A DNA stretch of 64,000 nucleotides from assembly GCF_004342445.1 (NCBI RefSeq), contig NZ_SLWW01000007.1, forward strand, positions 124,001 through 188,000, in the 5' to 3' direction. Shown here piece by piece: positions 9,692-18,230 of this stretch. Numbering within the stretch: position 1 is the stretch's first letter; each line of letters starts with the position of its first letter. The stretch is from Rhodovulum euryhalinum (GTDB lineage: Bacteria > Pseudomonadota > Alphaproteobacteria > Rhodobacterales > Rhodobacteraceae). Below the pieces are notes generated by a model. It saw only the letters and a list, made by a program, of their open reading frames with translations, was not told the origin of the DNA and did not search any database. The translations under genes and the position numbers were made by a program.

Positions 9692-10033
9692 TAAGCGCCC
9701 CCTGCGCAGCAGCTCGTCTTCATTGGGTGCCATGAGAAAACCGTCTTGTCCCGGCCTGTCGTGGTGCCGTCATGCTGCGCGGCAGAATCACGCCGTTCCG
9801 GGCCAATACGTTGGCGGAATTTGGTACATCCAGCGGCGGCTGCAATCGTTGTTTCATGCAATGTGCGCGCTTTGGCCGCTAAACCTGCGGCTGATAGGCG
9901 GAAATTTGCTCACGCAGCCACTGCCGTGCCGGATTCCCGGGCGGTGCGGAAAGGCGGCCCGCGCCCTTTCCTTGCGGCGATCCCTGGTGCAGAACGGACA
10001 GGCGCCGCAGCACAACGGACAGGGAGGACGGGG
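9692..10033. promoter_or_regulatory. Divergent intergenic region between opgG and the 2-hydroxyacid dehydrogenase
   Basis: This stretch of about 340 bp separates two divergent genes and must hold both promoters and any osmotic control of the opg operon. I see no convincing gene in it. An inverted repeat GGAAAGG (9948-9954) / CCTTTCC (9965-9971) with a 10-nt spacer lies on the dehydrogenase side. An AGGGAGG ribosome site ends 7 bp before the dehydrogenase ATG. No promoter elements can be assigned with certainty. Confidence 0.5.
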
Positions 10034-10975
10034 ATGACCGGGCAGACGCTGGCGATCGGGCCATATGGGGACCAAGAAAGGGCGGCGCTGATGTCCGAAC
10101 TGGGCGCCGTGCATCTGCCGGGGCCCGAGGGACTTGACCGGCTGGCGCCCGAGAACCGCGCGGCGCTGAGGGCGGTCGCCTACAAGGGGCACGCACCCTT
10201 CGGCGCGGCCGAGATGGACAGGCTGCCGGGGCTGGGGTTGATCGCGAATTACGGCGTCGGCTATGACGCGATCGACGTGCACGCTGCACGCGCCCGGGGC
10301 ATCCGCGTGACCAACACGCCGGATGTGCTGAACGACGACGTGGCGGACCTGGCGGTGGGGATGCTGCTGGCGCAGGCGCGCGGGCTGGTGGCGGCGGACC
10401 GCTTCGTGCGGTCGGGCGACTGGGCCGCGGGGCGGGATTTCCCGCTGCAGAGAAAGGCAAGCGGGGCCAGGGCGGGCATCCTGGGACTGGGCCGGATCGG
10501 GCGCGAGATCGCGGACCGGCTGGCGGCCTTCAAGATGGAGATCCACTACCATTCGCGCAGCGAGAAGGAGACGCCGGGCTGGATCTTTCACGCCGAGCCT
10601 GTATCGCTGGCGCGCGCCGTGGATTTCCTGGTGGTCGCGCTGGTGGGCGGGCCGGAAACCGCCGGCTATGTCTCGGCCGAGGTGATCGAGGCGCTGGGCC
10701 CAGACGGCGTGCTGGTCAACATCTCGCGCGGCAGTTGCGTGGACGAGGCCGCCCTTCTGGATGCGCTCGAGACAGGGCGGATCGGGGGCGCGGCGCTTGA
10801 CGTTTTCGTGAACGAGCCGCGGATCGACGGGCGGTTCCTGGGGCTTGGCACTGTGGTGCTGCAGCCGCACCAGGGCTCTGCCACCCATGCCACGCGGGCG
10901 GCGATGGCGCGGCTGCAGCGCGACAACATCGTGGCGTTTCTCGCGGGCCGGGATCCCTTGACCCCGGTTGCCTGA
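10034..10975 (+). CDS. D-isomer specific 2-hydroxyacid dehydrogenase (GhrB/hydroxypyruvate reductase type)
   Basis: This 313-residue NAD(P)-dependent dehydrogenase reduces glyoxylate, hydroxypyruvate or 2-ketogluconate-like 2-oxoacids. The substrate-domain motif NYGVGYDAIDV, Rossmann glycine motif GILGLGRIGREIA, catalytic Arg in NISRGS, Glu in FVNEPRID and His in QPHQGSAT are all present. The start is set by an AGGGAGG ribosome site 7 bp upstream; the open frame extends further upstream without family sequence. Its neighbours are 2-keto-3-deoxygluconate kinase and a gluconate-type SDR, which favours a sugar-acid role, but the exact substrate is open. Confidence 0.9.
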   Translation: MTGQTLAIGPYGDQERAALMSELGAVHLPGPEGLDRLAPENRAALRAVAYKGHAPFGAAEMDRLPGLGLIANYGVGYDAIDVHAARARGIRVTNTPDVLNDDVADLAVGMLLAQARGLVAADRFVRSGDWAAGRDFPLQRKASGARAGILGLGRIGREIADRLAAFKMEIHYHSRSEKETPGWIFHAEPVSLARAVDFLVVALVGGPETAGYVSAEVIEALGPDGVLVNISRGSCVDEAALLDALETGRIGGAALDVFVNEPRIDGRFLGLGTVVLQPHQGSATHATRAAMARLQRDNIVAFLAGRDPLTPVA

Positions 10976-10983
10976 CGCGGGCG

Positions 10984-11904
10984 TCAGCCCCGCGCCGCTT
11001 GGCCGAAGATGCCCGGCACCAAGGCGCCGGGCGCCTGGATGACCTGAGCGGCAAGGCGGATGCCGGCGCGTGCGGCCGTGTCCACGGCCATTCCGCAGGC
11101 CAGCCCCGCGATCAGCCCCGCGGCAAAGCTGTCCCCGGCTGCGGTGGTGTCCAGCACGCGGGCGACCGGCTTGGGCGTGAATTCGGCGCGGCCGGCGTCG
11201 CGGTCCCAGATCATCACCGGGCCTGCCCCCTGCTTGACCACGACAAGCCCCGCCCCGAGCGCGCGGTAGCGGGCCAGCGTCTCGTCCGGGTTCGTGTCGC
11301 CGAACAATGCCGCTTCCTCGTCGAACGAGGGCAGCACGATATCGGCCACCGCGGCGCCCAGCGTCAGCCCCGCGCGCATGGCCGCCTCGCCCTCCCAGAG
11401 CCGGGGCCGAAGGTTGGTGTCGAACACGACCCGCGCCCCCGCGGCCCGCGCTTGGGCGATCGCGGCGCAAAGACGATCCCGCGCAGATGGCGTGAGGATC
11501 GCCAGGGAAATGCCCGAAAAGTGGATGAAATCCCGGTTCCGCAGGGCTGCCTCCAGCGCGTCCGGATCGTCCGCCAGCGCGCGCGCCGCAGACTGTCCGC
11601 GCCAGTAGGAAAAGCTGCGCTCGCCCGCGGTCAGCGAGATCATGTAAAGTCCCACGGTCCGGTCCGGCAGCCGCCGGACGGCAGCCGTGTCGATGCCTTC
11701 CCCGGCCATGAAGGCCAGCATCTGGTCCGAGAGCGCATCGGTTCCGACGCAGGTGCCATAGGCCACCGTCCAGTCCGGGGGCAGCAGGCGGCGCGCATAC
11801 CAGGCGGTGTTGAACGTGTCGCCCGCAAATCCGCGCCGGTAAAGCCCCTCGCCCGCCGGGGACAGTTCCACCATGCATTCCCCAAGCGCGATCAGCGAGC
11901 CCAT
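10984..11904 (-). CDS. kdgK: 2-keto-3-deoxygluconate kinase (PfkB family)
   Basis: This 306-residue ribokinase-family sugar kinase has the N-terminal ALGECMVELSPAGEGLYRRG typical of KdgK, NTAWY, and the C-terminal PfkB signature DTTAAGDSFAAG with the catalytic Asp. It phosphorylates 2-keto-3-deoxygluconate to KDPG, which feeds the Entner-Doudoroff aldolase. It lies just downstream of the FAD-linked oxidase on the same strand (3-bp gap), so the two are likely co-transcribed. The 2-hydroxyacid dehydrogenase converges on it. Confidence 0.9.
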   Translation of the reverse strand: MGSLIALGECMVELSPAGEGLYRRGFAGDTFNTAWYARRLLPPDWTVAYGTCVGTDALSDQMLAFMAGEGIDTAAVRRLPDRTVGLYMISLTAGERSFSYWRGQSAARALADDPDALEAALRNRDFIHFSGISLAILTPSARDRLCAAIAQARAAGARVVFDTNLRPRLWEGEAAMRAGLTLGAAVADIVLPSFDEEAALFGDTNPDETLARYRALGAGLVVVKQGAGPVMIWDRDAGRAEFTPKPVARVLDTTAAGDSFAAGLIAGLACGMAVDTAARAGIRLAAQVIQAPGALVPGIFGQAARG

Positions 11905-11907
11905 GCC

Positions 11908-13275
11908 TCAGCCCTCCGGCGGCAGCATCTTGCCGGGGTTCAGGATGCCCAGGGGGTCGAAGGCCGCCTTGACCGCCCGCATCCATGCCAGCGCCGGTCC
12001 ATGTTCGGCCGCCATGTATTTCCGCTTGCCCAGCCCGACCCCGTGCTCGCCCGTCACCGTGCCGCCAAGCCGCAGTGCGGTTTCGGCCAGCCGCCCCGAA
12101 AAGTCCATGACGCGGGCCATCTCCTCGGCGTCGTCGGGGTTCACCCGCACCCCGCAATGGAAATTCCCGTCGCCCACATGGCCCACGATGGCGCTGGTCA
12201 GCCCCATCGCCGCCGCATCCTGCTGCGCCTGCACCACCGCCTCGGCCAGTTTCGAGATCGGCACGCAGACATCTGTGGCCAGCGTCCGCTTGCCAGGTTC
12301 CAGCGCGCCGGTCGCGTAATGGGCGTTGTGGCGCATCGCCCAAAGTGCGCTGCGCGCCTCGGTCGTGGTGGCATCCTGCCAGCCGTCCGCGCCGAACTCG
12401 CCCGCGATTTCGCGAAAGGCGGCGGCCTGCTCGCCGACGCCTGTGGGTGAGCCATGGAATTCCAGGAAAAGGTGAGGTTTTTCTGGTAGATCGGTGCCGG
12501 AGTGAAGGTTGAATCCGCGGACCATCATCTCGTCCACCAACTCGATCCGCGCCATCGGGATTGCAGACTGGATCACCGCGATCACGCAGGTGACCGCGTC
12601 CTCCACGGTCGCGAACCGGCAGGTTGCCGCGGCCACCGCCTCTGGCAGGGGGTGCAGGCGCACCGTGAGTTCCGTGATGATCCCCAGCGTCCCCTCCGAT
12701 CCCACCAGCAAGTGCGTGAGGTCGTAGCCCGCGGAGGACTTGCGCGCCTGGCTGCCGGTGCGGATGATGCTGCCATCCGCCATCACCGCCTGCAACGCCA
12801 GCACATTCTCGCGCATCGTGCCGTAGCGGACGGCGGTTGTCCCGCTCGCCCGCGTCGCCGCCATGCCGCCCAGCGACGCATCCGCGCCGGGATCGACCGG
12901 GAAGAACAGGCCGGTGCCGCGCAGGTCCGCGTTCAGGCGCGTGCGGGTCACACCCGGTTGCACCACGGCGTTCAGATCCTCGGTATTGATTGCCAGCACC
13001 CGGTCCATGCGCGACAGGTCCAGGCTGATCCCGCCGCGGACGGGCAGGTGCTGGCCCTCCAGCGAGGTGCCAGTGCCAAAGGCGGTCAGCGGTGTGCCGT
13101 GGGCAGCGCAGGCCCGGACGATCGCCGCGACCTCGTCGGCCGTCTCGGGAAAGGCGACCGCGTCGGGGGGGGCTGGCGGGTAATGTGCCTCGTTCCGGCC
13201 GTGCTGGTCGCGCACCGAGGCCCCGGTCGAAAGCCGCGGCCCGAGGAGACCGGCGATATCGGCAATGGTGCTCAT
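11908..13275 (-). CDS. FAD-linked oxidase (D-lactate/D-2-hydroxyacid dehydrogenase, GlcD/Dld family)
   Basis: This 455-residue flavoprotein starts at MSTIADIAG, preceded by a GGGGAAGAGG ribosome site; the frame is open upstream but that extension is not family sequence. The N-terminal FAD-binding type 4 domain has PVRGGISLDLSRMD and a VGSEGTLGIITE motif. The C-terminal oxidase domain has HVGDGNFH and GEHGVGLGKRKY, the metal/substrate histidines of D-lactate dehydrogenases. It oxidises a D-2-hydroxyacid and passes electrons to the respiratory chain. Linkage to kdgK and the shared divergent promoter region suggests a sugar-acid-related substrate. Confidence 0.88.
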   Translation of the reverse strand: MSTIADIAGLLGPRLSTGASVRDQHGRNEAHYPPAPPDAVAFPETADEVAAIVRACAAHGTPLTAFGTGTSLEGQHLPVRGGISLDLSRMDRVLAINTEDLNAVVQPGVTRTRLNADLRGTGLFFPVDPGADASLGGMAATRASGTTAVRYGTMRENVLALQAVMADGSIIRTGSQARKSSAGYDLTHLLVGSEGTLGIITELTVRLHPLPEAVAAATCRFATVEDAVTCVIAVIQSAIPMARIELVDEMMVRGFNLHSGTDLPEKPHLFLEFHGSPTGVGEQAAAFREIAGEFGADGWQDATTTEARSALWAMRHNAHYATGALEPGKRTLATDVCVPISKLAEAVVQAQQDAAAMGLTSAIVGHVGDGNFHCGVRVNPDDAEEMARVMDFSGRLAETALRLGGTVTGEHGVGLGKRKYMAAEHGPALAWMRAVKAAFDPLGILNPGKMLPPEG

Positions 13276-13457
13276 CCTCTTCCCCTTGTCGCTGTGACGG
13301 GTTCCTTGAACATCGGGGCGAGGGGGAAAGGCAAGGGGTGCATGTCGCACGACGCCTTCCGGTCCGGAATCCGGCCGCGCGGGCCCCGGCATTTGCATCG
13401 GCACCGAAATGGTATACCAGTTTCCAGGGGCGATCCAGCCCCGCGGGAGGGCACGCC
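13276..13457. promoter_or_regulatory. Divergent promoter region with GntR-type operator
   Basis: This 182-bp region lies between the divergent FAD-oxidase/kdgK pair and the SDR gene. It contains a perfect 10-bp palindrome TGGTATACCA at 13410-13419, flanked by AA and TT with one mismatch on each side. The core matches operators of GntR-family regulators of hexuronate and gluconate genes, for example the E. coli UxuR/ExuR consensus. It is 38 bp upstream of the SDR start and could control both directions. No regulator gene is adjacent. Confidence 0.65.
13410..13419. promoter_or_regulatory. Palindromic operator TGGTATACCA
   Basis: A perfect 10-bp dyad centred between 13414 and 13415, read directly from the sequence. 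It fits the TNGTNNNACNA pattern of FadR-subfamily GntR regulators, as used for sugar-acid genes. The adjacent genes are kdgK and a gluconate-type dehydrogenase, which agrees with that assignment. Confidence 0.65.
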
Positions 13458-14216
13458 ATGGGGCTTTTCGATCTGACCGGGCGGACCGCGCTGGTGACGG
13501 GATCCTCGATGGGGATCGGCCTGGCGCTGGCGCGCGGTCTGGGGCAGGCAGGTGCCCGGGTCGTGCTGAACGCCCGCGACCCTGGCCGCTTGCAGGCGGC
13601 AGCCGGGACGCTTCGGGCCGAGGGGCTGGTTGTCGACGCGCTGCCCTTCGACGTGACCGACCCGGACGCGGTGCGCGCCGCCGTCGATGGTTACGAGGCC
13701 GCGCACCCGATCGACATCCTCGTGAACAACGCGGGCATGCAGCACCGCACCCCGCTGGAAGACTTTCCGGTCGAGGCGTTCGACCGGCTGATGCGGACCA
13801 ATGTCAATTCCGCATTCTATGTCGGCCAGGCCGTGGCGCGGCACATGATCGGGCGGGGTCAGGGAAGGATCGTCAACATCGCCAGCGTCCAGGCGGCGCT
13901 GGCCCGCCCGGGGATCGCGCCCTACACGGCGTCCAAGGGGGCGATCGTCAATCTCACCAAGGGCATGGCGACCGACTGGGCGCGGTACGGTTTGAATTGC
14001 AACGCCATTGCGCCCGGCTATTTCGACACGCCGTTGAACGCCGCGCTGGTGGCCGATCCCGAATTCTGCGTCTGGCTGGAACGGCGCACGCCTGCGGGCC
14101 GCTGGGGCCGGGTCGAGGAACTGGTGGGCGCCTGCGTCTTCCTGGCCTCCGATGCGGCAAGTTTCGTCAACGGGCACGTTCTTTACGTCGACGGGGGGAT
14201 CACCGCGAGCCTGTAG
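13458..14216 (+). CDS. SDR-family dehydrogenase, gluconate 5-dehydrogenase-like
   Basis: This 252-residue short-chain dehydrogenase has the cofactor motif TGSSMGIGLALA near residue 15, NNAGMQ, the catalytic Ser in NIASVQ, YTASK (Tyr/Lys pair) and a C-terminal YVDGGITASL. The pattern is closest to gluconate 5-dehydrogenase (IdnO/Gno) or KduD, which interconvert gluconate and 5-ketogluconate or keto-deoxyuronates. The start follows a GGGAGG ribosome site. It is divergent from the oxidase/kdgK genes and probably shares their operator. Confidence 0.85.
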   Translation: MGLFDLTGRTALVTGSSMGIGLALARGLGQAGARVVLNARDPGRLQAAAGTLRAEGLVVDALPFDVTDPDAVRAAVDGYEAAHPIDILVNNAGMQHRTPLEDFPVEAFDRLMRTNVNSAFYVGQAVARHMIGRGQGRIVNIASVQAALARPGIAPYTASKGAIVNLTKGMATDWARYGLNCNAIAPGYFDTPLNAALVADPEFCVWLERRTPAGRWGRVEELVGACVFLASDAASFVNGHVLYVDGGITASL

Positions 14217-14230
14217 GGCCCGCCGCGATC

Positions 14231-15823
14231 CTAGCCATAGCGTCCCAGCAGCGCCTTCAGATCGTCCAGCGTGTTGGCCTCGGCCACGGGCTTGTCCTTG
14301 CGCCAGCGTGCCATGCGGGGAAAGCGCAGCGCGATGCCCGACTTGTGGCGCGGGCTTTTCTGGATGCCCTCGAAGGCGATCTCGAACACATGTTCGGGCC
14401 GCACCTGCCGGACGGGGCCAAAGCGTTGCAGGGTATTGTGCCGGACCCATCGGGTGATCTCGCGGAACTCGGCATCGGTCAGCCCCGAATAGGCCTTGGT
14501 GAAGGGCACCAGCGCCGCGCCATCCCAGACCGCGAAGGTGAAATCGGTGTAAAGCGTCGCGCGCCGGCCATGGCCCGCCTGCGCATAGACCATCACCGCG
14601 TCGACCGTCAGCGGGTCGAGCTTCCATTTCCACCAGTCGCCCTTCTTGCGGCCCGCGAGATAGGGGGCGGCCGCGCGTTTCAGCATCACCCCCTCGGCGC
14701 CTGCCCCGCGCGCGGTCTTGCGCGTCTCGGCCAGCGCCGCCCAGTCGTCGAAGGGCAGCAAGGGCGACAGGCGCAGGGGGGCGTCCGCAGGCAGCGCGGC
14801 AAGCAGCGCCTCAAGCCGGGCGCGGCGCGCGGCCAGGGGCGCCTGGCGGATGTCGCGGCCCGCATCCTCCAGCAGGTCATAGGCGCACAGCACCACCGGA
14901 GCCTCGGCCAGCAGCCTTTTTGGGACGGTCTTGCGCGTGATCCGTTTCTGTAGCGCGGCAAAGGGCAGGGGGGCGTCCCCGGCCCAGCCGAGGATCTCGC
15001 CGTCGATCACCGTGCCCTCGGGCAGGAAATCGCGGGCCTGCGCCAGTTCGGGGAAGCGGTCGGTCATCAGTTCTTCGCCGCGGGACCAGACGAAGTGTTC
15101 GCCGCCCCGCACGATCACCTGCCCGCGGATGCCATCCCACTTGTATTCCGCGTGCCAGCCGGAGGGGTCGCCCAACGCCTCGGGGCCGTCCTCGATCTGG
15201 TAGGCCAGGTAGAACGGGTAGGGGCGCGACAGCGCGGCCGCCGGGTCGGGCGCCACGATCAGGGCGCGCCATGTGGTGGTCGCGGGCGTCCAGTCGCCCA
15301 TCAGCCGGTGCGCCAGTTCCGCCTCGCCGATGCCGGTGGCCCGGGCCAGGGCGCGCGTCATCAGTTTCTGGCTGACGCCGACGCGAAAGCCGCCGGTGAT
15401 GAGCTTGTTGAACAGGAACCGCTCGGTGCCATCCAGCGCGTCCCAAGCGGCGAGGATGCGGGCCTTGCGCGCGGGCTCGCCGGCCTGTGCAAGCGCCGCG
15501 ATCTCGGCCATCCAGTTCGACAGGCTGGCCGCGCTGGTGCCGGTCGCGGGGGGCAGGACCAGGGCGATGGTCTCGGCCAGATCGCCCACCACCGGATAAC
15601 ATTCCTCGAACAGCCAGAGCGGCAGGCCCGCGCGTTCGGCCGCCCATTCCCGCAGGCGCATCGTCGTCACCGCCCGCCGCGGACGGCGGCCCGACAGAAG
15701 GGCGACGGTCCAGAGCCGGTCGGCCTCGGGCGCGTCGGCGAAATACGCGGCGAGCGCGTCCACCTTCGCGGTGGTCTTCGTCGTCCGGTCGAGCGCGGTG
15801 AAGAGGGCGGCGAAACGCTTCAT
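14231..15823 (-). CDS. ATP-dependent DNA ligase (exonuclease-associated LigB-type)
   Basis: This 530-residue ligase has an N-terminal DNA-binding domain (about residues 1-180). The adenylation domain carries nucleotidyl-transferase motif I EYKWDGIRGQ, with the adenylated Lys at 228, then IDGEIL and EGVMLKR. A C-terminal OB domain ends with KWKLDPLTVDAV and RFPRMARWR. It seals nicked DNA using ATP, in addition to the NAD-dependent LigA expected elsewhere. Its start overlaps the stop of the exonuclease gene by 4 bp, a pairing known as the ligase-associated exonuclease module. Confidence 0.93.
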   Translation of the reverse strand: MKRFAALFTALDRTTKTTAKVDALAAYFADAPEADRLWTVALLSGRRPRRAVTTMRLREWAAERAGLPLWLFEECYPVVGDLAETIALVLPPATGTSAASLSNWMAEIAALAQAGEPARKARILAAWDALDGTERFLFNKLITGGFRVGVSQKLMTRALARATGIGEAELAHRLMGDWTPATTTWRALIVAPDPAAALSRPYPFYLAYQIEDGPEALGDPSGWHAEYKWDGIRGQVIVRGGEHFVWSRGEELMTDRFPELAQARDFLPEGTVIDGEILGWAGDAPLPFAALQKRITRKTVPKRLLAEAPVVLCAYDLLEDAGRDIRQAPLAARRARLEALLAALPADAPLRLSPLLPFDDWAALAETRKTARGAGAEGVMLKRAAAPYLAGRKKGDWWKWKLDPLTVDAVMVYAQAGHGRRATLYTDFTFAVWDGAALVPFTKAYSGLTDAEFREITRWVRHNTLQRFGPVRQVRPEHVFEIAFEGIQKSPRHKSGIALRFPRMARWRKDKPVAEANTLDDLKALLGRYG

Positions 15824-16827
15824 GCCTCGTCCTCGGCGCGGTCTAGGCTTTCGCCCTCGAACGCGGTCTGGACGATTTCCGCGTCATGGCCCTGCTCGGC
15901 CAGCCAGCGGCGGAACACGGCGGTATAGCCATGGGTAACAAAGACGCGGTTTGCCCCGGTATTGCGGATCGCGGCGTTCAGCCCGGCCCAGTCGGCATGG
16001 TCGGACAGCACGAAGCCCCGGTCGGCCGCCCGCCTGCGGCGCACGCCCCGCAGTGCCATCCAGCCCGACGCGAATCCCGTCGCCGCCGCCCCGAAGCGCC
16101 GCGCCCAGGGGGCGCCCAGTGCCGAGGGCGGCGCCAGTACCAGCGCGCCGGGATAGGCCTTGAGGTCGGTCTCGGGCGTGACCGGCACCGTCGCGGGCAG
16201 GGCGATGCCCTGCGCGCGCATCACCGCGCAGGTGGCCTCGACTGCGCCATGGGTCAGGATCGGGCCGATCGAGCGATCCACCCCGGCCAGCAGCCGTTGC
16301 GCCTTGCCCAGGGAGTAGGCGCCCAGCAGCGTGACGCGCCCCGCGGCGGCATTGGCGGCCCACCAAGCGTTGATCTCGGCGAATACCTCGGCCTGCGGGC
16401 GCCAGGCAAAGACCGGCAACCCGAAGGTACATTCGCTGACGAAGGCATGCGCCCTGACCGGTTCGAACGGTTCGGACAGCCCGTCATCCTCCAGCTTGTA
16501 GTCGCCCGAGACGACCCAGACCTCGCCCCCAACCTCGACCCGGATCTGCGCCGAGCCGGGCACGTGACCTGCGGGATGGAAGGACACGGCGGCATCGCCG
16601 ATCCGCCGCGTCTCGCCATAGCGGACAGTCTCCAGCGTGATCCCGCCCAGCCGATGGCGGATCACCGGGGCGGCGGTCGCGGTGGCCAGATAGCGGCGGT
16701 GGCCGGGGCGGGCGTGATCGGAATGGCCATGGGTGACCAGGGCCCGGTCGACGGGGGCCCAGGGGTCGATGAAGAAATCCCCCGCGGGGCAATGGATGCC
16801 GCGCTCGGTAAAGGTCAGGACGGACAT
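15820..16827 (-). CDS. DNA ligase-associated exonuclease (metallo-beta-lactamase fold)
   Basis: This 335-residue protein is of the MBL/beta-CASP-like family linked to ATP-dependent ligases. I start it at MSVLTFTERG; the frame continues upstream without family sequence. The metal-binding motif THGHSDHA, a later HPAGHVPGS, SGDY and C-terminal LSDHADW and VTHGY are present. Homologues studied in other bacteria are metal-dependent DNA exonucleases acting in repair with the ligase and often with a helicase (Lhr) and a phosphoesterase. Those two partners are not next to this pair. Confidence 0.9.
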   Translation of the reverse strand: MSVLTFTERGIHCPAGDFFIDPWAPVDRALVTHGHSDHARPGHRRYLATATAAPVIRHRLGGITLETVRYGETRRIGDAAVSFHPAGHVPGSAQIRVEVGGEVWVVSGDYKLEDDGLSEPFEPVRAHAFVSECTFGLPVFAWRPQAEVFAEINAWWAANAAAGRVTLLGAYSLGKAQRLLAGVDRSIGPILTHGAVEATCAVMRAQGIALPATVPVTPETDLKAYPGALVLAPPSALGAPWARRFGAAATGFASGWMALRGVRRRRAADRGFVLSDHADWAGLNAAIRNTGANRVFVTHGYTAVFRRWLAEQGHDAEIVQTAFEGESLDRAEDEA

Positions 16828-16873
16828 GGGGCGCAGTATAGGGCGCTGCGGGCCGGGCGCCATGGTGGCGTGG

Positions 16874-17857
16874 TCAGGCGTGAAGCGTGTCCGTGATCCG
16901 CTTGCGGTGCGGCAGATGGGGCGTGGCGTGGCGGGTGAAATGCTCGGCCACCTCGTCAAAGACGCGGGCGCGGGTGGCCGTTCCCTCCATCATCACCTCG
17001 TGACGCGCCCCTTCGATCTCGCGCAGCGTGCCCGCGGCCCAAGAGCCCTTGACCGTGCGGATCGCGTTGGCGCAGACGATCCGCTCGTCGGTGCCCAGAT
17101 AGGTCAGCGCGGGGATGGCGGGCGGGGCCATGCGCACCAGCGCGCGCATCTCGCACAGCGCCTCGTGCAGCCAGCTGAGGCTGGGCCCGCCGATCGCCAT
17201 CTCGGGGCGGGCGGCAAGCTGGCGGCGCATGTAGCCGAACATCTCGGGGTCGCCCGTCAGTTCGTTCTCGTCGAAGCTGCTGGCCAGGATGTAGGCGTCG
17301 CCGCCGCGGCCGGGCGTCATCCGGCGATCGAAGCCCAGCGGCCGGCTGGCCGCGCTCAGCGCCCAGGCCGCCGGGCGCATCAGCGGCGAGAAGCGGATGC
17401 CCCACATCGGCGCGGTGAAGGCCACGGACGCCACGTCCAGCCCTTGGTGCAGCGCCCGAAGCCCGATGCACCCGCCCATCGAATGGGCAAGCAGGTGATA
17501 GGGCCGCGGCAGGCCCAGCGCTTCGGCCGCCCGGGCCACCGCCGTGACATCGCGCTGGTAGGCCTCGAACCGGTCGACATGGCCCAGGACGGGGTCGTCA
17601 TGCAGCCGGTCTGCCAGCCCCTGTCCGCGCCAGTCGACAACCACGGTGGCAAAGCCGCGCGCCGCAAGGTCGGCTGCTGACCGGCCGTACTTCTCGGCAT
17701 ATTCGGTGCGCCCAGGGAACAGCAGCACCGTGGCCCGCGCCCGCGCAGCCCCCCAGACGGCTATCCGGATCCGAACCCCGTCCCCGGCCGTGACCCAGTA
17801 GGCGGCAGCGTCCTCGGGGCCTTCGGCGATATCGTTGTAAAGCGGGGCAGTGTCCAT
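16874..17857 (-). CDS. Alpha/beta hydrolase, lysophospholipase/monoacylglycerol lipase-like
   Basis: This 327-residue hydrolase is of the PldB/COG2267 type. The nucleophile elbow is seen as LLAHSMGGCIG, the oxyanion region as VLLFPGRTEYAEKYG, and the catalytic acid/His candidates as YLGTDERIV and GARHEVMME. Acylglycerols or lysophospholipids are the usual substrates; the real one is unknown. It is a separate transcription unit from the exonuclease gene (46-bp gap), or the first gene of a loose operon with it. Confidence 0.85.
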   Translation of the reverse strand: MDTAPLYNDIAEGPEDAAAYWVTAGDGVRIRIAVWGAARARATVLLFPGRTEYAEKYGRSAADLAARGFATVVVDWRGQGLADRLHDDPVLGHVDRFEAYQRDVTAVARAAEALGLPRPYHLLAHSMGGCIGLRALHQGLDVASVAFTAPMWGIRFSPLMRPAAWALSAASRPLGFDRRMTPGRGGDAYILASSFDENELTGDPEMFGYMRRQLAARPEMAIGGPSLSWLHEALCEMRALVRMAPPAIPALTYLGTDERIVCANAIRTVKGSWAAGTLREIEGARHEVMMEGTATRARVFDEVAEHFTRHATPHLPHRKRITDTLHA

Positions 17858-17873
17858 GATCCCTTAGGTAGGG

Positions 17874-18161
17874 TCAGGTGAATATCTGGGCAAGCTGCAT
17901 GGCCTTGCCCATGTCGCCCTCGATGCGCAGCTTGCCGGTCATGAAGGCGGCGGTCGGGTTCAGATCGCCCTCCATCATGCCGCGGAACGTGTCGAGCGAG
18001 GCGGTCAGCGTCACCTCGGCCTCGGCGTCGCCCGCATGGGCGCCCTCGGAGTCGACCATGATCGCGCCTTCATCCTCGATCACGAACTTGGCGACGCCGT
18101 CGAACCCCCCGTCGATCTTGCCGTTCAGGGTTTCGACTGCCTTTTCGATCACGTCGCTCAT
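17874..18161 (-). CDS. SCP2 sterol-binding domain protein
   Basis: This 95-residue single-domain protein starts at MSDVIEKAVETLNGK, behind a GGAGG ribosome site; longer in-frame starts are not supported. The SCP2 fold is suggested by AKFVIEDEGAIMVD, the DAEAEVTLTASLDTFRGMMEG segment and the hydrophobic C-terminal helix KAMQLAQIF. Bacterial SCP2 proteins bind lipids or acyl-CoAs, and their role in Rhodobacteraceae is not defined. It ends 16 bp upstream of the hydrolase start on the same strand, so a lipid-related operon is plausible. Confidence 0.88.
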   Translation of the reverse strand: MSDVIEKAVETLNGKIDGGFDGVAKFVIEDEGAIMVDSEGAHAGDAEAEVTLTASLDTFRGMMEGDLNPTAAFMTGKLRIEGDMGKAMQLAQIFT

Positions 18162-18230
18162 GGGTATCCTCCGATTGTGAACGCGGGGCCTGTCGCTTTT
18201 CCCGCGCATTGCGCTATCCTCGGGCCTGTT

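Noticed and set aside
9854-13459. Very long minus-strand open frame across the sugar-acid genes
   Set aside because: It is an out-of-frame reading of high-GC coding DNA. The kdgK and FAD-oxidase frames inside it carry clear domain motifs, and this one does not.
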